Shown piece after piece: positions 1 through 11,439 of a DNA stretch of 64,000 nucleotides. The notes beneath the pieces are model-generated. The model did no database searches, was not told the DNA's origin, and was given only the letters and a program-made list of their open reading frames with translations. A program made the position numbers and the translations under genes. The first letter of the stretch is position 1. Each line of letters begins with the position of its first letter. The stretch lies in contig OY744532.1 in assembly GCA_963556195.1 (NCBI GenBank), forward strand, positions 76,111,313 through 76,175,312. Reading direction: 5' to 3'. The stretch comes from Sepiola atlantica. Taxonomy: Eukaryota; Mollusca; Cephalopoda; Sepiida; Sepiolidae.

Positions 1-1084
1 ACTCACACTCACTATTCAATACACATATAGAGAGAGTGACAACATATTTAATACATATATGGAGAGAAATAATTATATAATATTTTTTTATAAATAAATA
101 GTTTTATATTCACTAACAATCATCAGTGTGGCTCTATATAACTTTATCGCCGATCGAATGATTTGAACCCTGGACCTGAGTCACTATTGACTCCAATCCA
201 ACATCTTTATCCATTTGGTCACTGTGACAGCCATATTAAATGTGAGAGAATTAAACCCTATATGTTATATACGAATAGAGTAAGTCTCAGAGAGTATTCG
301 ATCTTCCATAAAGAGAGAGAACTTTTGCAATATGGCTTAATTAGAAACTTTTCACATTTCTCTCAGTGGTTGACTTGAAGGGAGCTTATATATATAATGT
401 AATGATTATTTAAATTCCAATGACCAAAAAATTCAGTCTTTACTCATATCATTTATTTTTGGCAATGACAAAATTGACGATGGTCTTACAATTGTTTCGC
501 AACGAGTAAAATGCAGCCATTAAATGCAATTACTCGCTGTTCTTCAGAAACCACAATGAAAGACATTTACATGATGTTATATCGAGTACAAAGTCTGTGG
601 AGAAAAAACAAACAACAGAAAGCAGACAAGACAGAATTCCAATCGATTATAGTTAGACAGACATTACATTAATTATTTAGAAGGTTTCATAAAATCATCT
701 CTAATTCTTCTCTTAAGTAAAGTAGTTAATCCTAATGTTTCCAATCTCTCCCTGTAACAGTTCGTTTTTACTCTTTTATTAGTTTGTCACTCTCCTTCAT
801 ATGCCTTCCATTTTCAGTATTACATTTCAATTTTAATGTCTACATAGTCGAGCCCAGATCTCCGTAATATGTTGCTTGTAAATGTAATGAATCGGAAAGG
901 CAATGTCTATTATGTATTTTACAAGTGTACAACGTCCGGAAAAAAATGCCGGAACAAAAAGAATTCTTTTGCCAGTGTTCACACTAATATTCATATAAAA
1001 TAATGTCTGAATCGGTGAAGGTAAAAAAAGAAAAAAGAAAACGTTTCCAGCTGAAAAGTTTAATAAAAGAAAAAAGTTAAGTGG
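1..1084. other. Non-genic AT-rich sequence with one tRNA-like SINE fragment
   Basis: Apart from the tRNA-like block at 150-245 I see no gene, splice-bounded exon or clear repeat boundary. The first 60 bases are rich in AC/AG dinucleotides. The 71-codon open frame at 163-378 only reads through the SINE fragment and has no recognisable domain. Confidence 0.5.
150..245 (-). repeat. tRNA-derived SINE head (fragment)
   Basis: Read on the minus strand, the block carries a B-box-like GGGTTCAAATCAT preceded at tRNA-like spacing by an A-box-like GTGACCAAATGG. This is the usual head of a tRNA-derived SINE. The body is not resolved and no target duplication was found. It is too degenerate to be called a tRNA gene. 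Confidence 0.4.
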
Positions 1085-1335
1085 TTGATCGTAGTCAAGG
1101 TCGACCCGAAGGCTCCCTTTTCATTAGCTACTACACCTAGATGTAGGGGAGGGCGCCACTCCTTTCTTAGGATTGCTCCACTTACCCTTGATCCTTACCT
1201 TATAATCCTGAGTGTTTAGCAAGGAGGCATCAAGTACCATTTTTATTAAGTCTTTAGTATGACTCGATCAAGGATTGAACCCTAGTCTCCCAGACGATTA
1301 GCGAACATTCTTACCATTATGTCAAATGAACCAGT
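1085..1335 (-). repeat. tRNA-derived SINE, near full length
   Basis: On the minus strand the right end (about 1330 to 1255) is a tRNA-like head with A-box-like GACATAATGGTAAG and B-box GGGTTCAATCC. The body runs left through 'GGCGCC' near 1153 to the end near 1085. From general knowledge, tRNA-headed SINEs with a body of this kind are common in molluscs and other lophotrochozoans; I cannot name the family. It lies upstream of the first EIF2B4 exon seen here, so it is probably intronic. Confidence 0.55.
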
Positions 1336-1510
1336 AAAAGACAAAAAGGAAAGAAAAATCGTATAAATCAGTATAGAAAACGTTTTATCATGGAAATAGA
1401 TTAAAAGTGGAAGAAGAATTGTCTGACTTGCTTTTTCACAGTTCCCCTAAATATTTGAAATTGATTCATCAGGCAGTTTTGTGACTCGCTAACTTTTGTG
1501 TGACAGGACT

Positions 1511-1556
1511 GATATCTATCTATCTATCTATAGATAGATATATAGATAGAGAGATA
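1511..1556. repeat. (ATCT)n/(AGAT)n palindromic microsatellite
   Basis: A run of TATC units turns directly into its complement TAGA, giving a near-perfect hairpin of about 40 nt. Confidence 0.9.
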
Positions 1557-1588
1557 TGAGAAAGGAAGGATGAGAGTAATCTAACGTA

Positions 1589-2676
1589 ATGGGAAATGAA
1601 AAAACTATAATACTACCTACACATCAAAGACACAGAGCTTCCCCCCTTCCCTCCTCTTTCCCCAGCTCCTCAAAATCCATGCTACACCTCACCACGACAA
1701 AAACCTCACCACCCCCCTCCCCTCTCTCCCACCCTAAGACAAATTCACTAACACTCCCACCCCTTTTTCACTCACAGCCATCCACATTCATTTCACTCTC
1801 TGCCACTGACTTCTCTAAGCCCGGACCTTGGTCCTGCGCTCCCAGTAGTGGCTACTACTTCTCATCAACCCATCATGTCAACCCAATATTTCTATGTACT
1901 TGCATGACATTTGTCTTAAAATTATCATCCTGAAGAAGTCTTACAAATAAAGACGAAACGTTGATGAATACATTAAAAAAAACATCTTTTGGTTTTTCCT
2001 TTTTCATTTATCTATATATATATATATATATATGCACATTGCTCTTTATTATAGAATGGATGAGTGTGGCTTGATATATATTTTTAAAACAAGTTTTGGC
2101 TTCCTTGAAATCATATTTCTAACCATCCATCCAATCATTCCATACAATAATAGACAAAATATTACTTTTACATTTTAAATGTTTCATGAAAGCCAACTTC
2201 CAAAATCGCATTTGATGTGTTGATATAAAATTAACAAAATAAAGAAGTTGAATTTTTTCAAAGGCGATACCGATGCAATTTGTTTTAAAACACTGTTTGA
2301 TACGAGGCAACGGTAGATAGATGAAATAACAATATTGAAGGATGGTATGCTATGATGTTATATTTTACTATTATTTTTTTTATTCATTTTCGAGGTATAC
2401 CTCTTTTTCAAAAAGAAATCTCCATTTGATTCGGAGAGTGTTTTTGCCTGGAAGTCGGAAAAATTATGGGATGCAATCTGTAGCAGTCTCGCAGAAATTA
2501 ATATATTTATTATTTAATTATCATTTGCTGTAAATGTTTGTTGATATTTCTTAGTTGTTTATTATTAAAATTATTATTATATTAAATATTTATTATAATT
2601 AGAATAAATTTTAATCATTGAATTTTGTATGTGATTTATTTATTTATTGCTTTTTTTTCATATTTCTTGTGTCCAG
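1589..2676. other. CT-rich tract and AT-rich sequence, probably EIF2B4 intron
   Basis: 1640-1830 is pyrimidine-rich and gives a spurious 114-codon frame rich in Pro, Ser and Thr. At 1930-1965 there is a CTGAAGAAG...GACGAAACGTTG motif, related to the 'CGAAACGTTG' repeats at 15.4, 46.5 and 57.2 kb. (TA)n lies at 2013-2032. There is no exon signal before the acceptor at 2676. Confidence 0.5.
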
Positions 2677-2762
2677 GTCAAAAGATGCTGCTTAGCTTAG
2701 TCAAAGAAGACATTAAGTGTACTTACGTGTTGATAAGTGCCATCTCTTACACACTTCAAAAG
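2677..2762 (+). CDS. EIF2B4: EIF2B4 (eIF2B delta subunit), internal exon
   Basis: An 86-nt exon between a pyrimidine-rich acceptor (TGTGTCCAG) and the donor AG|GTAAGA. It enters with two bases completing a Gly codon and then encodes 28 residues (QKMLLSL...ISYTLQK), ending in phase 0. It matches the segment of eIF2B delta just before the [10 protein letters not shown] block of the next exon. eIF2B is the cytosolic guanine-nucleotide exchange factor for eIF2; delta is one of its regulatory subunits and belongs to the alpha/beta/delta Rossmann-like family. Earlier exons are outside or were not recognised in positions 1-2670. A 15-bp G run lies 36 bases into the following intron. Confidence 0.88.
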
Positions 2763-2797
2763 GTAAGAAACATTTTTTAATTTGAGGATAACTTTTT

Positions 2798-2812
2798 GGG
2801 GGGGGGGGGGGG
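2798..2812 (+). repeat. Poly-G tract, 15 G
   Basis: An uninterrupted run of 15 G in the short intron between two EIF2B4 exons, on the transcribed-sense strand. It could fold as a G-quadruplex in pre-mRNA. Confidence 0.95.
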
Positions 2813-3025
2813 TAGATGGATGTAGAAAAAAACGTTATCAGGTGAAAAAGTCATAAATGCACCTCCATTAAAAAACTTAATTCGTAAATTGAACTAATTT
2901 TTCCACAAGAAAAAAATAAGAATGTCGGAAGGCACATTAGGTGAAATGTAGTATAAATATCAACATTAATGAGTACAATAGTCGAAAAACCATGTGAATC
3001 ATTGTTTTTATTTTCTCTCTTTCAG

Positions 3026-3206
3026 GCTACAAAAGTGTTTCTTGGAGCCCATGGATTTTTATCAAATGGCTTTGTCATGTCTAGAGTTGGTAGTTCATTA
3101 CTCTCTTTGATGGCCAAATCTTATAATATCCCGGTGTTAGTATTTTGTGAGAGCCACAAATTCAGCGAAAGGGTGCAGACAGATTCTTTTGTAGTTAATG
3201 AACTTT
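3026..3206 (+). CDS. EIF2B4: EIF2B4, penultimate exon
   Basis: A 181-nt exon in phase 0 after the acceptor CTCTCTTTCAG, ending at the consensus donor GTAAGT at 3207 with one base of a split codon. It encodes 60 residues from [10 protein letters not shown] through [10 protein letters not shown] and [13 protein letters not shown] to [13 protein letters not shown]. These are hallmark blocks of the eIF2B delta C-terminal domain (GAH...NG.V.SR.G and PVLV...KF..R.Q.D.F..NEL), which forms the regulatory core contacting eIF2 alpha. The open frame runs past the donor for a few codons; that tail is intronic. The next exon is 6.6 kb away. Confidence 0.92.
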
Positions 3207-3275
3207 GTAAGTATTGTTTTTTTTTGTTTTTTTAAAAATTTATTTGCTTTTAACAAATGATTTACTTCCAAAGTA

Positions 3276-3703
3276 GTGATGGGACGATTCCAATATTTTT
3301 CCCGATTCCGATACACTTACCGATTCTGTTATATATTACCGATTCTGATGCAATTACTGATTCCGATTCTAAAGTCACCTAAAAAGTGAGTAGAATTTCA
3401 TTGTTAGGTAACGGAGAGTCCTCATCTACTTTTAGATCTAGATATAATTTTCTTTTTAATTTGACTAACTTCTTCATGTTTTCCCTTTAAGTATCGTATC
3501 CAAGATTTTGATAATGTCATTGTGAGATTTTTCATTTGTGCCAGCAATAAAGAATTAAGTTTTGAACAAAAATTTTTAACATAAATAAAATAATCGTTTT
3601 TGGAATCGGAAATTAGGCTCCAATTTTTTAGATTCCGATTCCGATACCCCAAAAAGTTCTGATTTTTCCGATTTTCGATTCTGATTAATCGTCCCATTTC
3701 ATT
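3276..3703. mobile_element. Palindromic DNA transposon (MITE)
   Basis: The ends are inverted copies: TGATGGGACGATT near 3278 and AATCGTCCCAT near 3688. The interior is rich in 'CCGATTC' and its complement 'GAATCGG', so the element folds on itself. No transposase is present. The class is unassigned; hAT-like is possible, but a clean target duplication was not seen. It sits in the last EIF2B4 intron. Confidence 0.55.
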
Positions 3704-3710
3704 CAGTAGA

Positions 3711-3966
3711 GTAGAAAGTGGACCGTGGGTTTACTTTTGGCAGCTTCATAACTTTTGCTTCCCTTATTTTGTCCTTTAATTCTCACATTCCATGAGCGAT
3801 GTTTCTGACAAAGGGGGAAGAATTGCTTTTTCTGAGTCGGAATCTATCTATGTAACGCTCATCGTTGGCTAGCTTTTGATCTTGAAATAGTATTTTTTTT
3901 TTTTAGCTCCTTACATCAAGTGGCTACATGCCTCGTCTGGAACGATTTCCATAAAAAATAAAAATA
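3711..3966 (+). repeat. SINE of the 'CATCAAGTGGC' tail family, copy 1
   Basis: It starts GTAGAAAGTGGAC, passes TGTTTCTGACAAAGGGGGAA, and ends in the conserved tail TTACATCAAGTGGC...GATTTCCATAAAAAATAAAA with an A-rich 3' end. Other copies lie at 14416, 14944 (minus) and 22661. The same tail ends a LINE fragment at 41.5-41.7 kb, so the family probably uses that LINE's machinery. Confidence 0.7.
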
Positions 3967-4740
3967 AGTGTTAAATACGTGCACCATTTGTGAACCGGCC
4001 TACGTCAAGCGGCTTTGCAAAAGTTTTATTGCAAACTTGCTCAATTTTCTTTGCTGATGTTGATGGAGCTCTACCAGATCCTTTAGTCCTACATAAATGG
4101 CATCTTTTCCTCTTGAAAATTTGGGTACCAAGTCCAAATTTGTTTGCCAGTTGGTGAAGTTTTTCCAAAATTTAAATTGAAAGCGCACTGCACAGTTTTG
4201 GGTAACTGTGTGCGATGACTTCTCTTTGAGAGTGAACTGCATGGGTCAACCTTAAACAGAGCAAAATTAAACATTAAATAAATCATAAAAAAACTTTATC
4301 TGTTTCTATAGATTCTGTGAAAAATTGAGGTTATTTTAACAAGAATTGCCAAAATTATTAGCATGTAAAATGATATAAAATACCTCTGATTTTTGTGAAA
4401 TTTTAACAATGGGTATTAGACATCAAAGTAATAAATATTTCCCAAATTGTCGTTTGGGAGTAGTTTAAAGTGTTTGTAGGGGGCATAACATAGGCACATC
4501 CGGGCATTTGAAAATGCAAGTATATCAGATTTGCATTGAATTCGATCCATAATCATTAGGCAGCAATTAAGACAGATAGCCTGAATTTCAATTTTTTAAG
4601 ACCTTTTAAGCTTAAATTTAAGACACTTTCTAAAATCAAAATCATGTAATGGATTTTGAGGACATTTTTAACGACAGCTAACAGAACGAAAAAGGGGTCA
4701 AAAAAACAAATATACAACAAATAAATATTACCATCTAAAT
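3967..4740. repeat. AT-rich intron with internal part of the Helitron-like repeat (4345-4672)
   Basis: The segment 'GGGTATTAGACATCAA...ATTTGATCCATAATCATTAG...AAAATCATGTAATGGATTTTG' is shared with copies at 10.85-11.42 and 25.13-25.65 kb. It is an internal, end-less fragment here. 3967-4344 holds only short spurious minus-strand frames. Confidence 0.55.
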
Positions 4741-5359
4741 CAGGGGTGGGCAACCTTTTCAGAGTGAGGGCCAGATGAGACTTTTGGAAGGAGATCACGG
4801 GCCGGATTGAAAAACGAAATCTCAAAATTACTATATTTTGTTTACATGAATAAATTGTAGAAAAATTGCATTGAACACTCTACAAATCTGATATTTTTTA
4901 TCAAGAGACTTCTGAATGTAATGTTATAAAAGGTGCCGACGAAGAGCCATTTTGGAATCATGAAAAATAATGACGGGGGAAGTAGCAAGTTGATCCAACA
5001 TTCGTTTTGACACACCTCACATAGGTTCTCTGTTTTATGCCCTTTCCTCGTCTCTCGTTTCCTCTTTGCCTCTCTCTTTCTCTTTTTCTCTTTTTTTTTA
5101 TCTCAGGCCAAGGATTTGAAATTAATAGTTAAAGAAAAATGAAATATACATGCATCATCGCTCGCTGATATTTATACATTTTCATCCCACTGTAAATCTT
5201 AATCGAAACCTACTTTACGTCTATGTTACAAAATGATATGAGTTTTACTGGGAGGTCCGCGGGCCGGATTGCAATAATAAAGCATAGCAGGGTGGCGGGC
5301 CGGACGCTAAGTCTTCACGGGCTGGATGTGGCCCGAGGGCTGGAGGTTGCCCGCCCCTG
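4741..5359. mobile_element. Non-autonomous hAT-like transposon (619 bp)
   Basis: Terminal inverted repeats CAGGGGTGGGCAACCT and AGGTTGCCCGCCCCTG are flanked by a perfect 8-bp target duplication ATCTAAAT (4733-4740 and 5360-5367). CAGGGGTGGGCAA-type ends with 8-bp duplications are characteristic of hAT elements. The interior has no transposase frame. GGGCCGGA occurs repeatedly towards both ends as subterminal motifs. It interrupts other repeat sequence in the last EIF2B4 intron. Confidence 0.88.
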
Positions 5360-5367
5360 ATCTAAAT

Positions 5368-6058
5368 GAATAAATGCAAAATATTTTTTCATTTATCCTA
5401 ACTATGTTTATATCAAAATAAGTTAAGTTTATTTAATTCAATTATATATTAAAGTATTCTCAAATACATTATATATAGCCAACAGAACACTGCGTAAACA
5501 CATTCATCCCGATGCTTCATTAGCATAATAATTTTATAAACACCTTCTAATAAATTAATATTCTGAACAATTCATTTCTGTTTTTCTTTTACAGTTTTCT
5601 TATATATATTCAAAAGTTTTGTTAATATTAGTGTTATTATTATCAGTAGTAGTAATATTAATTTCAACGATTTTATGAAAAAACATTTAACGTTCGAAAT
5701 GATTGTTTTGAAATTCGAATAACTTCCGGTCACCTTTTAAGCATGTGTGTGTTTACACGAATCAACAACTTAGATTACCTGGAATAATTTATTTTTAAAA
5801 ATTACACTCCGCATTGAACGCGATAACTAACAAAGTTTTTCTTTAGATATATGCTTTATCTTTAAAACTAAATTTGTTTTTGTTTTCGACAACGACTATT
5901 GAATATGATTATATTTGCTATAATAAAGAAAAAAAAAAGTTCCTACCTCTCTCAGTTTTTTGAATAATAAAAAAAAAATCGATTCATATTCTTAAAAAAA
6001 AATGTTTCTGTCTTCCAAATGAATAAATGCGAAAGTTTTTTCCATTTACATCAAAACA
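5368..6058. other. AT-rich intronic sequence, nothing recognised
   Basis: Long A and T runs only. No repeat boundary or exon was seen. Confidence 0.5.
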
Positions 6059-7018
6059 CCAATTAATTGGGGATGGGTATAGTTAAAACCGTTTTTTACT
6101 CGGAGACTTTCATAATTTTAACAACAAACTTTGATAAATTTGTAGATTAACACCCTCAGCTAAGTTTTAAAAATGTGATTTTACTTTTTAGCGTCATTCT
6201 AATTTATTAGGACAGTTAACTAATATATTTTAATATTAATTCTAAGTCCGACTGCAGGGTCGTAAAACCACACGTAATTGCCGAAAAGAGTGCATCCCTC
6301 CCTTCCCCCTCAAATAACGCATAGAATTTATCTCCAATAGCAAAAAAAAAATTTTTTTAAATGGTTAACTGCCATAAAACCATAGAATAGCCCGGATATA
6401 GAGGATCATTTTAAATTCAATTTATATGCGACACTAATGCCCAGCTCCACATTCTAAAATAGTTTTTTTCTGGGTATCCACACGTAATCGCCTAAAAAAA
6501 GGAGAATCGTATTTTGGAGGGGAGGGGTAGCTGAAGGTGTTAATCTACAATAATACCAAAACTTTTAATATTTTTCATTTACACAAAAAAAATGAGGTAT
6601 TTAATCATTTAGATAATTTTAACGAAGCTATTTATTTAATTTTCACGCGAAAAAATAACACAACTAAACTCAATTGCTTAAAATTAAAAAGGGACGTACA
6701 AGTAAAAAATATAAGATTTAAAAAATAAAATGTGGGTAAATTTGAAGATAAACACACTACCCCCCCCCCCCAATAAATATATTCTGCTTTATTAGATGAT
6801 TACGTGTGAAATGGAAAGAAGGAAAACGTATTTTCGAATTTAGAGTGATGGATCAGTTTCATATATATTTTATCTAAATTGTACGTTATTCTGTGCGTTT
6901 TTTTTTGTTTTGTATGTTGGGGAGGGGTCCACTTTTTTAGGCGATTAAGTGCCAGTCGGATTTAGAGTTAGTGTTACAAATATATTAGTTAACTATACCC
7001 CCCCCCCTCCTCCAATTG
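6059..7018. mobile_element. Foldback element complex, 'GGCGATTA' palindrome family
   Basis: Outer arms: CCAATTAATTGGGG...GGTATAGTTAA (6059-6086) pairs with TTAACTATACC...CCTCCAATTG (6988-7016), and the sequence just inside each also pairs (AGTTAACTAATATATT). A second inverted pair, TTGTAGATTAACACCCTCAGCT (6140) and AGCTGAAGGTGTTAATCTACAA (6530-6550), lies inside, so two elements are interleaved. The motif ACACGTAAT.GCC is shared with copies at 29.7, 48.0 and 57.9 kb. Confidence 0.55.
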
Positions 7019-7394
7019 TTGCCCGGAGGGCGAGTATGTTTTGCTAGTAGTCAATAAAAGTTATTTTTCTACCTACCTGGATCATTTGTTTGTGTTTTTA
7101 AATATTTTTAAATGCTTTTTATTACATGTCAAAATTTCATTCCTTTTAAGAACTGTTGAATTTTTTCAGTCAAGATGGCGGCCGACACCACGAGTGACAC
7201 TTTTTTTCGTTGTATTCTTTTTTCCAATTCGCTGTTTTGTTAACATATTTTTTCAAAACTTTTTTTTATATTTTTGCCACATGGGATCTATTATTTCGCC
7301 CATCAAATTTTATTTTTTGGGGGGCGCGGGGGGTATATTACTTCGTCCATCAATTTTTTGGGGCCAGCACAAAAAAAAAGACCAATTTTGATTA

Positions 7395-7536
7395 AAATTA
7401 GAATACTGATTCTAAACATAAGGTTTAGTATCATTATATGTTGATTTTAATCTTAGTAAGGGGAGATAAAAGTGGTGCAAAACTGTTCTGTTCAGGGAAT
7501 TAATTTTATCCGTCCTGGGACGAGTATTCATCTAAT
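7395..7536 (+). mobile_element. Helitron-like 3' end
   Basis: A 3' fragment of the repeat seen complete at 10.85-11.42 kb. It ends with a perfect small hairpin CGTCC-TG-GGACG (7511-7522), 9 nt before CTAA|T (7532-7536). A hairpin followed by CTRR and a host T is the Helitron 3' signature. No Rep/helicase frame is present, so it would be a non-autonomous copy. Confidence 0.5.
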
Positions 7537-7864
7537 TCTCAATATTTATGACTTGAAAGATCATTAACCCTTGTGTTGAATTGTTTACGAAAGGTATTTT
7601 GTTTCGGCATCGAATAACATACAAATTACTCGATATTCCATGAAACAGACAAATGAGACGAAAGATCATTTAATTAGAATGAATACTTTTTGCTGTCTTT
7701 ACCGTACTTAATATCAGATATTAAATAAACAAAAGTAAAAGTCTGTTTTTTTTAAAACTTTTAGGTCATTAAATAAAAAAGTGAATGAATCTTTACTCAG
7801 ATATTCAAAGTTTTTATTTCTTTTTGAGAAAATTATGTATTGAATAAAACATAAATTGAATTTA

Positions 7865-7882
7865 GATCAGATCAGATCAGAT
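7865..7882 (+). repeat. (GATCA)n pentanucleotide repeat
   Basis: Three and a half copies of GATCA. Confidence 0.9.
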
Positions 7883-9288
7883 AATTTTTTTATAAACGTG
7901 CAGGGTTGACGCATATCATCAACACTAGTGGGCCACCATCCAGGTAGCTGGCTAATTGCACGCATGGAAATATCCATGAAAGTTTTGGAGCAAAAGTTTT
8001 ATAGAGGATACCCTTCCTTGCTCAACAGCAGCCCACCCTCGACCTAGTCAGTCAGCTTTTATGGTGGTCGACACCCACCAAGTCTAAACTTTACATCGGC
8101 CATTTGTATGCATTTAATGGAAATATACTTGACTAGAACATATCCCACATACACCCTAAACCCTAACCCCTAACCTTCTGAGTAGATTGCCAGTTGGTGC
8201 GAGACTGTTTATTGGGTATTCGTAGCTAACCTCTATATCTGAAGGCTGTTCCGCTATCCGCCACTTGGGGAAATAGTTGCCGTTTGTTAATCTGACAATC
8301 TTTGTCAAACGTGGGTAGTAAACTTTGAATTATTTATTTGAATTTATATTATTTCAGTATATTTTTATATTTATTAAGCACTGTTTTGATATTTTTTATT
8401 TTTGCAGCTATCTAATTATATATTAGGTATATATTTTTTCGCCGAGTTGTCTAAATTTTATTTTATTATATACTAGCAGGGAGACCCGATTTAATTAGGA
8501 ACACAATGTCTTTTTTCTTTTTTTACTATTCTCATGACGTATCATATTACTTTATTCTTGTTTTTTTTACCTTCCTTGTTTCGTTCGCTAATATAATTGG
8601 AAGAAACTGAAATTTTCCAAAAGCTCTCTGAATTAGTGTCTTATATGTGTGGTTTAAATTTCATTGAAATCGGATGTATATATTTGAAGTTTTAAGGGGG
8701 TTCTGCTCTTTTATGGGAGACACACAGTGATTCAGCACATTTATAAGAAATTGAGGATTTGTTATCCCTTATCTTAATTTAACACACGAAATGAATTAAA
8801 GAAAAAAAACGAAACCTTTTTTACAACAACAAACGAAAGGGGTTTATTCATATATTTGAGGTTACCTATACCGTTTGGTATAGGTAGAAAGAAACTTAGG
8901 ACAGTGTCCGAAAGAAGAAAAAGAAGTTAAAATATCTTCCGGCAAAGATAGCAGGCGCCGTGAGCATCCAGTGGATGAAGAGGCAGGAGAGAGGCTGAGG
9001 CGATCCTTACTGGCTGGTGCCAGGGTAGCGTCTGCTCTTTGTCTGGAATATCCTACGGGAACTCAAGTAGTCCCTTAGGGAACTAATGATATCAATACGC
9101 CCTGCGAGCTCATTGGCCAAACCATCTCACAGAGACACTGACATGCAGTACAAAGTAAATCTACGACTGCTACACATTGAGAGGCACAGAGAGATTCAGG
9201 ATCATTTCCATTGTCTTCTCTGGAAAATTCGACATATAAAAACATTTTTAGCTTTATGTAGATTATCTAACCTAACTTTCTATAGGGA
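7883..9288. other. Intronic sequence of mixed, unidentified repeats
   Basis: 7900-8330 is less AT-rich, with a telomere-like stretch CCCTAAACCCTAACCCCTAA near 8153-8175. 8478-8740 looks like the tail of a dispersed repeat ('GGGGGTTCTGCTC'). 8820-9250 is an unassigned moderately GC-rich block. The 101-codon frame at 9086-9391 runs into microsatellite and is not considered real. Confidence 0.35.
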
Positions 9289-9309
9289 ACACACACACAC
9301 ACACATTGT

Positions 9310-9340
<31 letters not shown>

Positions 9341-9341
9341 T
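9289..9341 (+). repeat. (CA)n followed by (TA)n microsatellite
   Basis: (AC)n about 9289-9304 and (TA)n 9317-9341, in the EIF2B4 last intron. Confidence 0.9.
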
Positions 9342-9820
9342 GTGCCTACCCGGCATTGCACGGAATGCAGTTAAGTCATTTTAGTTTTTAATTTTTATAC
9401 AGAATAAGAAATTTTAGTTGTAAGTAGGACAACTCTTTTTATATTCTTCAAAAAAGAAAAAATGAGTTACTCCCCTTGCTGATTTAAAAAAAATTTAACT
9501 GTTTTTTTTTTTTGTTTTTTTTTGTTTTTTTTTGTTACGTTTATACTTAAAAAATGTTTCCATATTACTAGTTGTCCAATCAGGATTATATAATTTACGA
9601 AATATACTTTACAAAGTATGTTATTATTGTGCAAATAACATGTTACATCAGATTTAAAGTTTGATATGTCAGCTGAAATGCTATTTAGGTCCAACTTTTA
9701 AAATTTCGTAAGATAACTTTATATGTTAAATAAATCTTTTTGACTTTATTATTGTTAATATTATTACAATACCGGATTATTATTTAAAAAAACATTTTTT
9801 TTTTCTGTTGTTCATTTCAG

Positions 9821-10044
9821 GTGACCCTGAGGAATTGGTATATTTGAGTAATCGGCCGAATCTACTCAATAACTGGCATTCATCTAAATCTCTTCATCTG
9901 CTGAATCTTGTCTATGACGTGACCCCATCTGAATTGGTGACAGTTGTGATCACAGAGCTTGGTGCAATCCCTTGTTCTTCTATCCCCGTAGTTTTGAGGG
10001 TACAGCAAGATCATTACTCGACAACTAAGATCTCAAACATTTAA
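9821..10044 (+). CDS. EIF2B4: EIF2B4, terminal exon with stop codon
   Basis: After the acceptor TTCATTTCAG the first two bases complete a TGT codon with the previous exon. Then 73 codons run to TAA at 10042-10044. The protein reads [10 protein letters not shown]...[24 protein letters not shown]...[11 protein letters not shown] and ends ...KISNI. LVYDVTP.ELV..VITELG.IPCSS.PVVLRV is the nearly invariant C-terminus of eIF2B delta, so the gene end is secure. The three exons here give 162 C-terminal residues in one continuous frame with compatible phases, which argues for a functional gene. Expression would be constitutive for a translation factor (family knowledge, not visible here). Confidence 0.94.
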
Positions 10045-10180
10045 AATGCTCGATATAAATCAAACGGCTGTGCTAAAAGGCATGCCAATGATTTGTCAAA
10101 TCTTTTAGTTGGGTGTTGTTGTTTTTTTTTTTTTTCTCTCCCTTTTTGTTGCCACTGCCATGAATATTATTTTTTTTATG

Positions 10181-10186
10181 AATAAA
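10181..10186 (+). promoter_or_regulatory. EIF2B4 poly(A) signal AATAAA
   Basis: First canonical AATAAA after the stop codon, 137 nt downstream, followed by a GT-rich stretch (GGGCTGTGATGTTC) typical of a downstream element. Confidence 0.7.
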
Positions 10187-10199
10187 GGGCTGTGATGTT

Positions 10200-10850
10200 C
10201 TCATTTTCAAGCTAAAACTGTTTCACCCTTAATAAGTCTATATACAGTGTCATGCTGGGTTTTTGGAACTACATGCGGTTTGTATGAAAATAAAAAAGGA
10301 AAAAGTGACCATTTAAAAATTTTACTCAGGGTTAGGTTTTCAAGTTAATTTCTTAAAGAAAAGAAAATGGCAACTATTGAATAACGGATTTCTTACGTGA
10401 TGTAAATATATTTCTCCCCACCCCCCTCCAGTTTTTCCTGCTGTTGGTTCATACTCTGGGGTACATCAGAATTTTCTTTTTCTTTCTTTCTCCAACTTAC
10501 ATTTTTACTCTTGTTTCATAAAGATCTTTATTTCAAATGACTATTTTAAACCAATTTTGTTGTCAAGACTAACACAAATGTGTGTACGCATAAAAATAAT
10601 AAATATGGTTTAACTTAACACTTAACTGCAGTTTCACAGGTTTTCCAATCGTCACAATTAATAAATACAATTTTTTATGGATTTATGGATACACTTATGA
10701 CCCCCATGAAATTGCAATGAAGTGTTAAACCATATATATTATTGCTATAATGCTCTACCTCAAAGGATATCGAGCCCTTTGTGTGTGCAATGTCTGTTGT
10801 CTTGATTTGGCTCTGTTTTGATTCTGGGAAGTTGACTTTCATGTTATATA
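10200..10850. other. Intergenic AT-rich sequence downstream of EIF2B4
   Basis: No coding or repeat structure was recognised beyond short homopolymers. Confidence 0.45.
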
Positions 10851-10852
10851 AG

Positions 10853-11420
10853 TTACGTATGTGTATATGCTTATATACTTGTGTCTACAGGATTCACTCC
10901 TAAACTAATTAACCGATCATTATGAATTTTGGAACACAGCTGCTAGGCGTAAGGGTTTGTAATCTGAGCTATATTTAGTTTTATGCAAAGGGGGTAAAAA
11001 AAGGGATGGAAACTATTCATGAAAATTCAGATACTTCCACTTTTTGTGAAAGTTTGACAAGAGGTATTAGACATCAATTAATAAATATTCCCTGAATTTC
11101 AGTTTCTTTGGAGTATTTTAAAGGATTTTTGGGAGGCATAACATGGGTACAATCTTCCATTTGTAAAATTCAGATATTTCAGAGTTGTATTGAATTTGAT
11201 CCATAATCATTAGACCCTTTAAGTTTAAGTTTTAGACATTTTGTAGAATCAAAATCATGTAATGAATTTTGATGAAAATTGGAATAAGGATTGTAGACAT
11301 AAGATTTAGTATCATTATATCTTGATTTTAATCTTCATAAGGGGACATAAAAGTGGTGCAAAACTGTTGTGTTCAGAGAATTAATTTTACCCACCCTGGG
11401 ACAAGTATTCTTTTAGTATA
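10853..11420 (+). mobile_element. Helitron-like non-autonomous repeat, most complete copy
   Basis: It begins near TGTCTACAGGATTCACTCC and continues AAACTAATTAACCGATCATT, GCTATATTTAGTTTTATGC and AATCATGTAATGAATTTTG. It ends CACCCTGGGACAAGTATTCTTTTAGT, a decayed version of the hairpin-plus-CTRR end at 7.5 kb. A (TA)n tract follows directly. Diverged relatives lie at 4345, 7395, 22125 and 25135, with short pieces at 11560 and 11745. There is no coding capacity. Helitron is my inference from the 3' end. Confidence 0.5.
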
Positions 11421-11439
11421 TATATATATATATATATAT

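Noticed and set aside
1589..1933. 114-codon Pro/Ser/Thr-rich frame
   Set aside because: It is produced by a CT-rich tract and ends in a dispersed repeat motif.
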